A stretch of 29,485 bases of DNA from positions 1-29,485 of the forward strand of contig CAZGWJ010000029.1 of assembly GCA_964529445.1 (NCBI GenBank), read 5' to 3'. The position numbers and the translations under genes are program-made. Positions within the stretch are counted from its first letter, which is position 1. Each line of letters starts with the position of its first letter. The notes under the pieces are model-generated. The model saw only the letters and a list, made by a program, of their open reading frames with translations. It was not told the origin of the DNA and searched no databases. The stretch is from CAZGWJ01 sp964529445 (GTDB taxonomy: Bacteria; Oederibacteriota; Muellerivitia; Muellerivitales; Muellerivitaceae). Positions 15,997 to 23,160 of the stretch are shown here, in pieces.

Positions 15997-16624
15997 GGTT
16001 CACCTGTCGGTTTCTCGCGTTCACGTAGTAGATGACCGTCCCGATTTCCTGGCCGATGTCCACGTTGTGGACCAGGCATTCGCGGTGCGCCTGCAGGCGG
16101 ATCGGCGAGAAGTTCAGGACCCCCTTGATCGGGCTGGTCAGCATCAGGTCCAGCACCTTCTGGGCGGCCTGCTCCGGGACGGAGATGATCCCGATGCGGA
16201 TGTCATGTTCCCGGGCGTATTCGGGCAGTTGCTCGATGGGATAGACCGGGATCTCCCCCAGGGCGTTCTGCTTGCGGGGATCCTGGTCGAACCCCGCCAC
16301 GATCCGGATCCCGTCCTTCAGGAACTGCTTGTAGTTCGTCAGGGCCTGACCGATGTTCCCCATCCCCGCGATGACCACCCTCTGGTCCCGGTCCTTGCCC
16401 AGCAGTTCGTGGATCTTCCGGGTCAGTTCGTCGATGTTGTAGCCGCCGCGGCGGTTCCCCGAGAAACCGAAGGACACGAAGTCCCTCCGGACCTGGGAGG
16501 CGGTCACGCCGACCCCGTCCGCCAGGTTGTCCGAGAAAACCCTCTGGAAACCCATGGATTTCAGCCGGTCCAGGGCGTTCTTGTACTGCATCAGTCGGGT
16601 GACGGCGTTTCGATTCGGTCCCAT
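15983..16624 (-). CDS. rex: Redox-sensing transcriptional repressor Rex
   Basis: 213 residues from the ATG at 16624; a GTG at 16660 would add 12 residues. The ATG is preferred because family members begin just before the PNRNAVTRL-like stretch. The N-terminal winged helix reads VTASQVRRDFVSFGF, then RGGYNIDELTRKIHELLG. The Rossmann domain begins VVIAGMGNIGQAL (GxGxxG) and carries GFDQDP, EQAAQKVLD and ILNFSP-like VLNFSPIRL, ending in the domain-swapped C-terminal helix. Rex represses fermentation and hydrogenase genes when NADH/NAD+ is low and leaves DNA when NADH binds. It is the first gene of the hydrogenase operon, and a Rex-box-like palindrome lies about 50-70 bases upstream, so autoregulation of the whole operon is likely. 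Confidence 0.95.
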   Translation of the reverse strand: MGPNRNAVTRLMQYKNALDRLKSMGFQRVFSDNLADGVGVTASQVRRDFVSFGFSGNRRGGYNIDELTRKIHELLGKDRDQRVVIAGMGNIGQALTNYKQFLKDGIRIVAGFDQDPRKQNALGEIPVYPIEQLPEYAREHDIRIGIISVPEQAAQKVLDLMLTSPIKGVLNFSPIRLQAHRECLVHNVDIGQEIGTVIYYVNARNRQVNHEKE

Positions 16625-16675
16625 GGGCTTTTCCGGTCGCTTATTAAGACCGACGTTCACATAAAAGCCTTTTTG

Positions 16676-16693
16676 TCGTGAACGCCTTCACAA
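16676..16693. promoter_or_regulatory. Rex-box-like operator upstream of rex
   Basis: The 18-mer TCGTGAACGCCTTCACAA matches the Rex consensus TTGTGAANNNNTTCACAA with one mismatch (second base). It lies 52 bases upstream of the rex ATG and 16 upstream of the alternative GTG. A TTGTGA/GATGAT pair 16 bases apart on the minus strand, just upstream, could be the promoter, which would put the operator near the transcription start. A half site (TTTTCACAA) lies at 16718-16726. Confidence 0.7.
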
Positions 16694-16748
16694 CAGGAAT
16701 CATCTTCCGATTTGCGGTTTTCACAACGGGGGCACTTCGGGAAGAGAA

Positions 16749-16767
16749 CGGGTATGAAACATACCCG
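16749..16767 (-). terminator. Perfect 8-bp inverted repeat, terminator or operator
   Basis: CGGGTATG and CATACCCG are separated by three bases and followed on the minus strand by TTCTCTT. It lies about 100 bases past the stop of the PAS/LuxR gene and upstream of the rex promoter region. A weak intrinsic terminator of the regulator gene fits best. A binding site for a dimeric regulator is the alternative. Confidence 0.5.
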
Positions 16768-16865
16768 ATGAACAGGACATCGGAACAGATCGGTATATCG
16801 CTAGACGGTCAAGAAGAGGAGAGATGACGCGGGATGAACAGGCCCATCGCCCGTGGCGGGGCTCC

Positions 16866-17765
16866 TCAGAGTTCCTTGAGGAACGTCTCCATATTCACGT
16901 CCTGATGGGCGATCCCCAATTTACGGCGGATATTCTTGCGGTGCATTTCAACGGTCTGGAACGAGAGCCCCAGGAGACGGGAGATCTCCTTGCCGGTCAT
17001 CCCGTTCTTGATCAGGTTGCAGATCTCGATCTCCCTCGAGGTCAACCGGTAGCGCCGGTCGGAGATCCTGCGGCCAAAGGGGGAAACGAGATTCGCGAGC
17101 CCATCGCGCAGGATGGCCACGTATCCTCCGCCTCCCCCCTTCAATTCAAGCTTATCGAGGATCGGCAGGAGGAGCGTCTCGACGTTGCCGCGGATCTGCT
17201 CCTGCATTCGCTTTTTCTCGTTCTCGACCTGGGACAGGATGTCCCGCAAATCGAAGTTCCTCTGCTCCAGGGCCGTCTTCTGCCGGGTGAGAAGGTCCTG
17301 TGCCCGCCGGAGCTCCTCCTCGGTGCGCTTGAAATCGATGACATCCCGGATCGTCTCGATCGCGCCGACGATGCGTCCCTGCGAATTCCGGATCGCGCAG
17401 GCCCGGACCCTCAGGAAGGCCCGCTTGCCCCGCAACTGCGGCACCTCGATCTCGCTCACCAGGACGGAGCCCTCCCGGCGCACGAACCGGTACCGCTTCT
17501 CGTGGTCCCGCCTGCCCCCGAGCACCAGGTCGATCATGATGGGCTCGCGTTTCCCGTAGAAAGGCAGGGCGTATTCGTAGTCGCCCCGCCCGACCATGTC
17601 GGCGTGTGAGACGCCTGTCATCCGCTCGATGGCGGGATTCCAGGCGATGACCGTGCCCCTCAGGTCGATGGCGAACGTGGCGTCCGGGAGGATGCGCAGG
17701 ATCTCCTCCAGGTGGGCCCTGAATTTCCGGCTGATGCTGCTCGGGGAGGCCGTTCTCTTTCGCAT
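16866..17765 (-). CDS. PAS-domain LuxR-type transcriptional regulator
   Basis: 299 residues, ATG at 17765 with AAGG just upstream. A PAS domain spans about 20-150 (PDATFAIDLRGTVIAWN, then the PAC-like GRIVGAIETIRDVIDFKRTEEE). A coiled coil of about 55 residues follows (EELRRAQDLLTRQKTALEQ, ENEKKRMQEQI). The C-terminal LuxR/FixJ-type helix-turn-helix (about 235-295) reads LTSREIEICNLIKNG, then GKEISRLLGLSFQTVEMHRK. No receiver or kinase domain is present, so the PAS domain is probably the direct sensor of a cytoplasmic ligand or redox cofactor. It is transcribed toward the hydrogenase operon from about 240 bases upstream of rex. Control of that operon is plausible but not shown. PAS-LuxR proteins of this build are common in deltaproteobacteria and candidate phyla. 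Confidence 0.88.
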   Translation of the reverse strand: MRKRTASPSSISRKFRAHLEEILRILPDATFAIDLRGTVIAWNPAIERMTGVSHADMVGRGDYEYALPFYGKREPIMIDLVLGGRRDHEKRYRFVRREGSVLVSEIEVPQLRGKRAFLRVRACAIRNSQGRIVGAIETIRDVIDFKRTEEELRRAQDLLTRQKTALEQRNFDLRDILSQVENEKKRMQEQIRGNVETLLLPILDKLELKGGGGGYVAILRDGLANLVSPFGRRISDRRYRLTSREIEICNLIKNGMTGKEISRLLGLSFQTVEMHRKNIRRKLGIAHQDVNMETFLKEL

Positions 17766-17890
17766 GGGTTCCTTGGTAATGTCCTTCTCGGGGATGCCGC
17801 CCGTTCCCGGGCGATCGTCCCCATCCTATCGCAAGAGCGTGGTTTCGGGTCGAAAGGAGCCGATCTTTCGCCGCCGCGTCACCCTGTCCA

Positions 17891-17925
17891 TAAAAAAAGG
17901 CCGTTCCCCTCCGGGGAGCGGCCTA
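17891..17925 (-). terminator. Intrinsic terminator after ahcY
   Basis: On the minus strand an AGGCCG/CGGCCT stem extended by CCCC/GGGG is followed by seven T residues. It is about 113 bases past the ahcY stop, beyond an inverted pair of octamer repeats. Its sequence is almost that of the terminator after hydE. Confidence 0.88.
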
Positions 17926-17937
17926 TTTCCTGAATTT

Positions 17938-18032
17938 CACCACGAAGTCGCGAAGAAGTGCCTTTTTGTTACAGCCTTTACGAATCCTGCCTTGAAGTCC
18001 CCTTCGATTCTTCGCGCCTTCGTGGTGGATCC
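17938..18032. repeat. Facing pair of octamer repeats (fold-back, copies 2 and 3)
   Basis: Copy 2 (17938-17958, minus orientation) and copy 3 (18002-18025, plus orientation, followed by TGGATCC) face each other and match at 19 of 20 positions over their outer arms. They enclose about 45 bp of plain sequence with no gene. Together they could form a long hairpin in RNA or single-stranded DNA. The arrangement mirrors the larger repeat pair around the GxxExxY gene, so it may be a gene-less derivative of the same element. It lies between the ahcY stop and its terminator. Confidence 0.7.
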
Positions 18033-18037
18033 TGGCC

Positions 18038-19294
18038 TTACGTCCCCATCTCCCAGGAAGCCAGGTACTTCTTCTGCTCCGCGGTGAGGACGTCGATGTC
18101 ACGCCCCATCGACTTCAGTTTCAGGCGCGCGATCTCCTGGTCGATGTCCTCGGGGATCGAGTACACCTTGCGCTCCAGGTTCTTGCCGTTCTTCACCATG
18201 AATTCGGCGCCGAGCGCCTGGTTGGCGAAGCTCATGTCCATGACCATGGCCGGGTGGCCCTCCGCGGCCGCCAGGTTGATGAGGCGTCCCTCGCCCAGGA
18301 TGTAGATCCTCTTTCCGTTCCGGAGCGCGTACTCCTCGGTGAAGTCCCGGACCATCCGGCGGCGGCGCGTGATCTTCGCGAGGCCCTCCAGGTCCAGTTC
18401 GACGTTGAAATGGCCCGAGTTGGCCACGATCGCCCCGTCCTTCATGCGCTTGAAATGCTCGGGACGGATGACATGGATGTCACCGGTGAGCGTCACGAAG
18501 AGGTCGCCCAGGGGGGCGGCCTTCGCGATGGGCATGACGTCGTAGCCATCCATGGCGGCTTCGATGGCCTTGAGCGCATCCACCTCGCAAACGATGACTC
18601 GGGCGCCCATGCCCTTGGCTCGCATCGCCACGCCCCTCCCGCACCAGCCGTATCCGGAGATGACAACCGTCGCACCCGCCACCAGCATGTTGGTGGCGCG
18701 CAGGATGCCGTCCATGGTGGACTGACCCGTCCCGTAGCGGTTGTCGAAGAAATGCTTGGTCTTGGCGTCGTTCACGGCCACGACCGGGAACTTGAGCACC
18801 CCGTCCTTCTCCATGGCCTTCAGGCGGATGACGCCGGTGGTGGTCTCCTCGGTGGAACCCAGGACCTCCCAGGCCTGCGCCGAACGGGAGGAATGGAGTT
18901 GGGACACCAGGTCGGCCCCGTCGTCCATGGTGATGTTCGGGTGGCGGTCCAGGACGGCGTTCAGGTGCCGGTAGTACGTCTTGTGGTCCTCGCCCTTGAT
19001 CGAGTAGGTCGGGATCCCGTACACCTTCACCAGGGCCGCCGCCACGTCGTCCTGCGTGGACAGGGGGTTCGAGGCGCAGGCCGACACGTCGGCCCCGCCC
19101 GCCTTCAGGGTCACGAGCAGGTTGGCCGTCTCCGTGGTGATGTGGAGGCAGGCGCCCATGCGCACGCCCTTCAGCGGCGTCTCCTTGGCGAAACGCGCCC
19201 GGATGAGCCGCAGGACGGGCATGAACCTCTCCGCCCACTCGATGCGGTCCTTGCCCTTGGCCGCCAGCTTCAAGTCCTTCACGTGATACTTCAT
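18038..19294 (-). CDS. ahcY: S-adenosylhomocysteine hydrolase
   Basis: 418 residues from the ATG at 19294 with GGAGG five bases upstream. It splits S-adenosylhomocysteine to adenosine and homocysteine, an NAD-dependent reaction that relieves inhibition of methyltransferases. Visible hallmarks are CLHITTETANL, ACASNPLSTQDDVAAAL, the DDGADLV substrate region, EETTTGV, VNDAKTKHFFDNRYGTGQS (catalytic Lys/Asp region), the NAD loop GYGWCGRGVA, and NSGHFNVE. It ends at SWEMGT without the KPDRYRY tail, as in the shorter archaeal/Thermotoga-like forms. metK lies upstream on the same strand, but a repeat-bounded GxxExxY cassette intervenes, and the two may once have been directly adjacent. Confidence 0.96.
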   Translation of the reverse strand: MKYHVKDLKLAAKGKDRIEWAERFMPVLRLIRARFAKETPLKGVRMGACLHITTETANLLVTLKAGGADVSACASNPLSTQDDVAAALVKVYGIPTYSIKGEDHKTYYRHLNAVLDRHPNITMDDGADLVSQLHSSRSAQAWEVLGSTEETTTGVIRLKAMEKDGVLKFPVVAVNDAKTKHFFDNRYGTGQSTMDGILRATNMLVAGATVVISGYGWCGRGVAMRAKGMGARVIVCEVDALKAIEAAMDGYDVMPIAKAAPLGDLFVTLTGDIHVIRPEHFKRMKDGAIVANSGHFNVELDLEGLAKITRRRRMVRDFTEEYALRNGKRIYILGEGRLINLAAAEGHPAMVMDMSFANQALGAEFMVKNGKNLERKVYSIPEDIDQEIARLKLKSMGRDIDVLTAEQKKYLASWEMGT

Positions 19295-19312
19295 GGTAAC
19301 CTCCGTAATTCC

Positions 19313-19337
19313 GCCACCAAGACACCAAGGCACCAAG
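19313..19337 (-). repeat. Left 25-bp inverted repeat of the GxxExxY cassette (repeat copy 4)
   Basis: On the minus strand it reads as octamers CTTGGTGC, CTTGGTGT, CTTGGTGG plus C. It matches the right repeat at 19793-19817 in inverted orientation at 23 of 25 positions. It begins 18 bases upstream of the ahcY start. Confidence 0.85.
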
Positions 19338-19381
19338 AAAAGCCCTTGATCATCCGATGAAACGGCGATGGGTAATCCTGA

Positions 19382-19777
19382 TCACAGCACTACTCGCTGA
19401 ACACCGTCTTTGATGTATCGGACATTGAAGTTGATGAGCAGGCCCAAACGGTGTCCCGTCAACTTCAAGTATGTCAACAGCTGGGCCAGATAGACCGGTT
19501 GGGCATTCTCGACGGCCTTGATCTCGATGATCAAACCGTCCTCGACCAACATGTCCAACCGCAGACCGATTCCCAAGTCCTCGCCGTCGTAGACCACGGG
19601 GACCTCAACCTGTCGCATGACTCTCAAGCCACGGTTCGTCAGTTCCTTGGCGAGACTGGCTTCATAGATCTGTTCCAACAGTCCGGGGCCCAGAGTGGTA
19701 TGGACCTTGAACGCCGCGTCGACGACCTTAGACGCCACCTCATCCAGTCGGGGATCGATGGGTTCGATGTTGCCCAT
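19382..19777 (-). CDS. GxxExxY protein, PD-(D/E)XK nuclease-like
   Basis: 131 residues from the ATG at 19777. A long open extension upstream is only the metK shadow. The name-giving motif is GLLEQIY (G32, E35, Y38), preceded by VHTTLGPG. A nuclease-like core follows: D75 in LRLDMLVED and E85-x-K87 in IIEIKAVE, then QLLTYLKLTGHRLGLLINF. This is the whole TIGR04256-type family, whose cellular role is not established. The gene sits alone between metK and ahcY, and two inverted 25-bp repeats bound it closely (16 bases upstream of the start, 44 bases past the stop). That points to a mobile or formerly mobile cassette. It could instead be a toxin-like or DNA-processing protein tied to the repeats. 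Confidence 0.88.
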   Translation of the reverse strand: MGNIEPIDPRLDEVASKVVDAAFKVHTTLGPGLLEQIYEASLAKELTNRGLRVMRQVEVPVVYDGEDLGIGLRLDMLVEDGLIIEIKAVENAQPVYLAQLLTYLKLTGHRLGLLINFNVRYIKDGVQRVVL

Positions 19778-19792
19778 TATCGCTCCCCATCC

Positions 19793-19817
19793 CTTTGTGG
19801 CTTGGTGTCTTGGTGGC
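19793..19817 (+). repeat. Right 25-bp inverted repeat of the GxxExxY cassette (repeat copy 5)
   Basis: Octamers CTTTGTGG, CTTGGTGT, CTTGGTGG plus C. It starts 16 bases upstream of the GxxExxY ATG and ends 11 bases short of the metK stop. No target-site duplication is visible outside the pair. Confidence 0.85.
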
Positions 19818-19827
19818 CGACCCATCT

Positions 19828-20988
19828 TCAGAGCTTGGCGGCCTTCTTGAGCTTCGCGGCCATCTTCGTGCTCTCCCAGGTGAATTCCTTCCCCGCGCGC
19901 CCGAAGTGGCCGTAGGCGGCCGTCTTCCGGTAGATGGGACGGCGCAGGTTCAGGGCCTTCATGATGCCGCGGGGCGTCAGGTCGAAGAAGCGGCGCACCA
20001 GTTGCGTGATGCGCTCCTCGGGGATGCGGCCGGTGCCGAACGTGTGCACCAGGACGCTGGTGGGCTGGGCCACGCCGATGGCGTAAGAGATTTGGACTTC
20101 GCACTTGTCGGCCAGACCCGCGGCCACGATGTTCTTGGCCACCCAACGCGCCGCATAGGCCGCCGAGCGGTCCACCTTCGAGGGGTCCTTGCCCGAAAAG
20201 GCACCGCCGCCGTGTCGACCATAGCCGCCATAGGTGTCCACGATGATCTTGCGTCCGGTGAGACCCGTGTCGCCCAGGGGCCCGCCGATCACGAAATTGC
20301 CCGTCGGATTCACGAAGATCTTGGTCTTCCTGTCGATGAGGTTCGCGGGGATGACCTTCCGGATGACCTCGCGCGTGACATCGGCCTCGATCTTCGAGTG
20401 GGGCATGGGATCGTGCTGGGTCGAAATGACGACGGCGTCCACTCGGGCGGGCTTCCCGTTGATGTACTCGACCGTCACCTGGCTCTTCCCGTCGGGACGC
20501 AGGTACTTGATGCGCTTCGACTTGCGGACCTGCGCCAGCTTCAGCACGAGGCGCTGGGCCAGTTGGATGGGAAGGGGCATCAATTCGGGGGTCTCGCGGC
20601 AGGCGAACCCGAACATCATGCCCTGGTCCCCGGCACCTCCCGTATCCACACCCATGGCGATGTCGGGGGACTGGCGGTTGATGGCCACCGAGACTCCCGC
20701 CGTGTCGGCGTCCAGGCCCTTCTTGGCGTCCGTGTAACCGATCTGGCGGACGGTATCGCGCACGACCTGGGCGAAGTTGACCGAGGCCTGGGTGGTGATC
20801 TCGCCGGCCACGACTACCCAGTTGCAGGTCAAAAGGGTCTCGCAAGCCACGCGGCTGAACGGATCCTGCGCGATGCAGGCGTCCAGGATGGCGTCGGAGA
20901 CCTGGTCCGCCACCTTGTCGGGATGGCCTTCGGTCACCGACTCGGACGTGAAGTAAAACCTCTCACCTGCGGGTATGCGGCTTGCCAT
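19828..20988 (-). CDS. metK: S-adenosylmethionine synthetase
   Basis: 386 residues from the ATG at 20988 with GGAGG seven bases upstream; the frame extends 18 codons further but without a better start. It makes SAM from methionine and ATP. Hallmarks are FTSESVTEGHPDKVADQ (ATP site, residues 13-29), GEITTQASVNF, GVDTGGAGDQG, HDPMPHSKIEADV, VNPTGNFVIGGPLGDTGLTG and GGYGRHGGGAFSGKDPSKVD. Length and motif order are those of the standard bacterial homotetramer. It precedes ahcY in the SAM cycle. About 200 bases of leader separate it from the ABC-importer terminator. Confidence 0.97.
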   Translation of the reverse strand: MASRIPAGERFYFTSESVTEGHPDKVADQVSDAILDACIAQDPFSRVACETLLTCNWVVVAGEITTQASVNFAQVVRDTVRQIGYTDAKKGLDADTAGVSVAINRQSPDIAMGVDTGGAGDQGMMFGFACRETPELMPLPIQLAQRLVLKLAQVRKSKRIKYLRPDGKSQVTVEYINGKPARVDAVVISTQHDPMPHSKIEADVTREVIRKVIPANLIDRKTKIFVNPTGNFVIGGPLGDTGLTGRKIIVDTYGGYGRHGGGAFSGKDPSKVDRSAAYAARWVAKNIVAAGLADKCEVQISYAIGVAQPTSVLVHTFGTGRIPEERITQLVRRFFDLTPRGIMKALNLRRPIYRKTAAYGHFGRAGKEFTWESTKMAAKLKKAAKL

Positions 20989-21145
20989 GTTCGATCCTCC
21001 GGTTTTTTCTCGATCTTCGACGATCCGTCTCGCTGGGGTCATCCCTCGTGGATCAACGGCCCCTTGGTTTCTTCCCGCCTTCAGGACCTGCCCCTAGTGG
21101 ACCGAAGGTCCGCCCGGTGGCTTCGAACTGAAGTCGCGTCTCACG
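20989..21145 (-). promoter_or_regulatory. Leader region of metK with possible RNA structure
   Basis: On the minus strand a closing stem CTTCAG/CTGAAG (21128-21133 with 21079-21084) encloses a strong GGACC-TTC-GGTCC hairpin (21099-21111). A GATC-containing inverted repeat lies nearer the gene. metK leaders often hold SAM riboswitches, but no consensus of SAM-I, SAM-II, SAM-IV or SAH classes could be recognised. This may be an ordinary 5' region. Confidence 0.25.
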
Positions 21146-21150
21146 GGACA

Positions 21151-21181
21151 AACGAAAGCCCCGGCTCGAACGAGCCGGGGC
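21151..21181 (-). terminator. Intrinsic terminator of the sugar ABC operon
   Basis: Perfect 11-bp stem GCCCCGGCTCG/CGAGCCGGGGC with a two-base loop, followed on the minus strand by TTTCGTTT. It lies 22 bases past the stop of the last permease gene. Confidence 0.9.
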
Positions 21182-21202
21182 GAGTCATTCCCTCCCGCGG
21201 GC

Positions 21203-22135
21203 CTATTTCAAGCCCGTGGTCGCGATACCCTGGATGAATTGTTTCTGGCCGAAGAGGAAGATGATGATGATGGGGAGCATGATGATGAGCGAGGCGGCCA
21301 TCAACAGATGGTAATCCTGACCGTACAGGGACACGAAGTTCGTCAAGCCCAGGGCCAGGGTCTTCTTGCTGTTGGAATCCAGGTAGATGAGGGGATTCAT
21401 GAAGTCGTTCCAGTTGTACACGAAGGAGAAGACGCCGATGGTGGCCAGGGCCGGCTTGCAGAGCGGAAGGAGGATGTTCCAGAAGAGACCCAGGTTGGAG
21501 CATCCGTCGATCTTGGCGGCCTCGTCCATGTCGTAGGGAATGGACATGAAGAATTGGCGCATGAGGAAGATGTTGAAGGCGCCGCCCCCGAACCAGGCCG
21601 GCACGATGAGGGGGTAGAAGGTGTCGTACCAGCCCAGGTTCTTGAAGAGGATGAAGGTGGGGATCATGGTGACCTGGCTCGGGACCATCATGGTCGAGAT
21701 GCAGAGCAGGAACAGGACATCGCGCCCCGGGAACCTGAGGCGGGCGAAGGCGAAAGCCACGAGGGACGACGAGAGCACGACGCCGATCGCGCCGAACACG
21801 GTGATGATGAGGGTGTTGATGGTGTAGGTGGTGAAGGTAACCCCTTCGAACTCCATCCAGAGGAAGCTCCAGGTCTCCGCCGCGAAGATGTCGGAAACCC
21901 TCCACGCCGTTCCGTAGTTGCCCCACTGGGCAGGGCTCGGGACCCAGATCGGGGGGATGGCGAAGACCTCGGTGGGCGTCTTCAGGGAGGTGGAGAGCAT
22001 CCACAACAGGGGTGCCATCATGGTGATGGCGCCCAGGGTGAGGACGATCAGGACGATGGTGTTCGTCGTCCTCTCCTGGCGGCTCTTCGAGGCCCAGTAG
22101 GACCCCGTCTGCGTTCCGGCGTTGATGTCGCTCAT
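21203..22135 (-). CDS. Sugar ABC transporter permease, MalG/GanQ type
   Basis: 310 residues with six membrane segments, the first at about 25-48. It belongs to the carbohydrate-uptake CUT1 family. The ATPase-docking EAA loop reads EAAKIDGCSNLGLFWNILLP, and the family phrases MVPSQVTMIPTFILFKNLG and YNWNDFMNPLIYL are present. It ends FGQKQFIQGIATTGLK, typical of MalG-like proteins. It pairs with the MalF-like permease encoded 15 bases upstream and receives sugar from the lipoprotein two genes upstream. No ATPase gene is present here, so a shared MsiK/MalK-type ATPase encoded elsewhere is probably used. It lies in the cytoplasmic membrane. Confidence 0.94.
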   Translation of the reverse strand: MSDINAGTQTGSYWASKSRQERTTNTIVLIVLTLGAITMMAPLLWMLSTSLKTPTEVFAIPPIWVPSPAQWGNYGTAWRVSDIFAAETWSFLWMEFEGVTFTTYTINTLIITVFGAIGVVLSSSLVAFAFARLRFPGRDVLFLLCISTMMVPSQVTMIPTFILFKNLGWYDTFYPLIVPAWFGGGAFNIFLMRQFFMSIPYDMDEAAKIDGCSNLGLFWNILLPLCKPALATIGVFSFVYNWNDFMNPLIYLDSNSKKTLALGLTNFVSLYGQDYHLLMAASLIIMLPIIIIFLFGQKQFIQGIATTGLK

Positions 22136-22150
22136 GCCCTTGTCGCTCCG

Positions 22151-23104
22151 TTATTTCTTGAGTTCACCCTCGTAGTACACCCACTTCGAGTACTTGAACT
22201 GCAGCCAGGTTGCCAGCATGATCACCACGAAAAGCACCCAGGCGAGCGCCGAAGCGTACCCGTATTGGAAGTACTTGAAGGCCTTCTGGTAGATGTAGAG
22301 CACCATGACCAGGGTGGAGTCGGCGGGGCCGCCCAACCCGTCGGTGATGACGTACACCTGGTTGAAGATCTGGAAGGAGCTGACGATCGAGATGATCAGG
22401 TTGAAGAAGATGACCGGCGAGAGGGAGGGCAGGGTCACGTGCCAGAACTGCTGCCACTTGCTGGCCCCGTCGATCTCGGAAGCCTCGTAGAGGGTCACCG
22501 GTATTCCCTGCAAACCCGCCAGGTAGATGATCATGCCGCCGCCAACGCTCCACAGCCCCATGATGATGAGAGCCGGTTTGGACCATGTCTCGCTGGCCAG
22601 CCATTTCGGACAATCGGCCATGGGGATCGTGGTGAGGGCCGAAATGAGATAGTTGAGAAGTCCCGAATCGGCGTTGAAGATCCACTTCCAGAGGACCGCC
22701 ACGGCGACACCCGAGGCCATGACCGAAGGCAGGTAGTACACGGTGCGGAACACCGAGATGCCCTTGACCTTCTGGTTCATGAGAAGAGCCACGATGACGG
22801 AAAGGACCATCCCGACAGGAACCGAGAAGAGGGTGAAATAAGCCGTGTTATAGAGGGCCTTCCAGAAACGGGGATCGTTGGCTTTCACGACACCGTTCTC
22901 GACGGCGAAACCCATCATCTCCTTGAAGTTCTGCAGTCCCACCCACTGGATGGGCGTGATGACGTCCCATTTGCAGAACGAGAGGAAGAGAGCGGCCAGG
23001 ATCGGACCCCCCATCAGGAACACCAGCCAGATGATGAAAGGCGAGATGAAGAGATAGGCGCTGACGGCTTCCTTGCGCCTCAAGGGTGTCATGCCCTGTG
23101 CCAT
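22151..23104 (-). CDS. Sugar ABC transporter permease, MalF/LacF type
   Basis: 317 residues from the ATG at 23104. A TTG two codons earlier is rejected because it would sit only three bases from GAGGAG, whereas the ATG is nine bases away. It has six membrane segments, with an N-terminal AYLFISPFIIWLVFLMGGPI typical of CUT1 permeases. The EAA loop is EASEIDGASKWQQFWHVTLP. The first periplasmic loop carries an insertion (FKEMMGFAVENGVVKANDPR). It forms the translocation pore with the MalG-like subunit. Gap to the binding-protein gene is 56 bases, so all three belong to one operon. Confidence 0.94.
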   Translation of the reverse strand: MAQGMTPLRRKEAVSAYLFISPFIIWLVFLMGGPILAALFLSFCKWDVITPIQWVGLQNFKEMMGFAVENGVVKANDPRFWKALYNTAYFTLFSVPVGMVLSVIVALLMNQKVKGISVFRTVYYLPSVMASGVAVAVLWKWIFNADSGLLNYLISALTTIPMADCPKWLASETWSKPALIIMGLWSVGGGMIIYLAGLQGIPVTLYEASEIDGASKWQQFWHVTLPSLSPVIFFNLIISIVSSFQIFNQVYVITDGLGGPADSTLVMVLYIYQKAFKYFQYGYASALAWVLFVVIMLATWLQFKYSKWVYYEGELKK

Positions 23105-23160
23105 TCTCAAGGACTCCTCACGGAAATTTCAGGACGCCGCCGCGCCCCGCCCGGCGCCGC

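Noticed and set aside
16709..16726. Second Rex box
   Set aside because: Only the right half (TTTTCACAA) matches; the left half does not, so it is at most a half site.
19778..20845. Long frame upstream of the GxxExxY gene
   Set aside because: It is antisense-phase shadow of metK with biased composition. The real protein begins at the ATG at 19777.
20989..21145. Known SAM or SAH riboswitch upstream of metK
   Set aside because: No conserved core of the classes I know could be found on the minus strand. Kept only as a possible structured leader.
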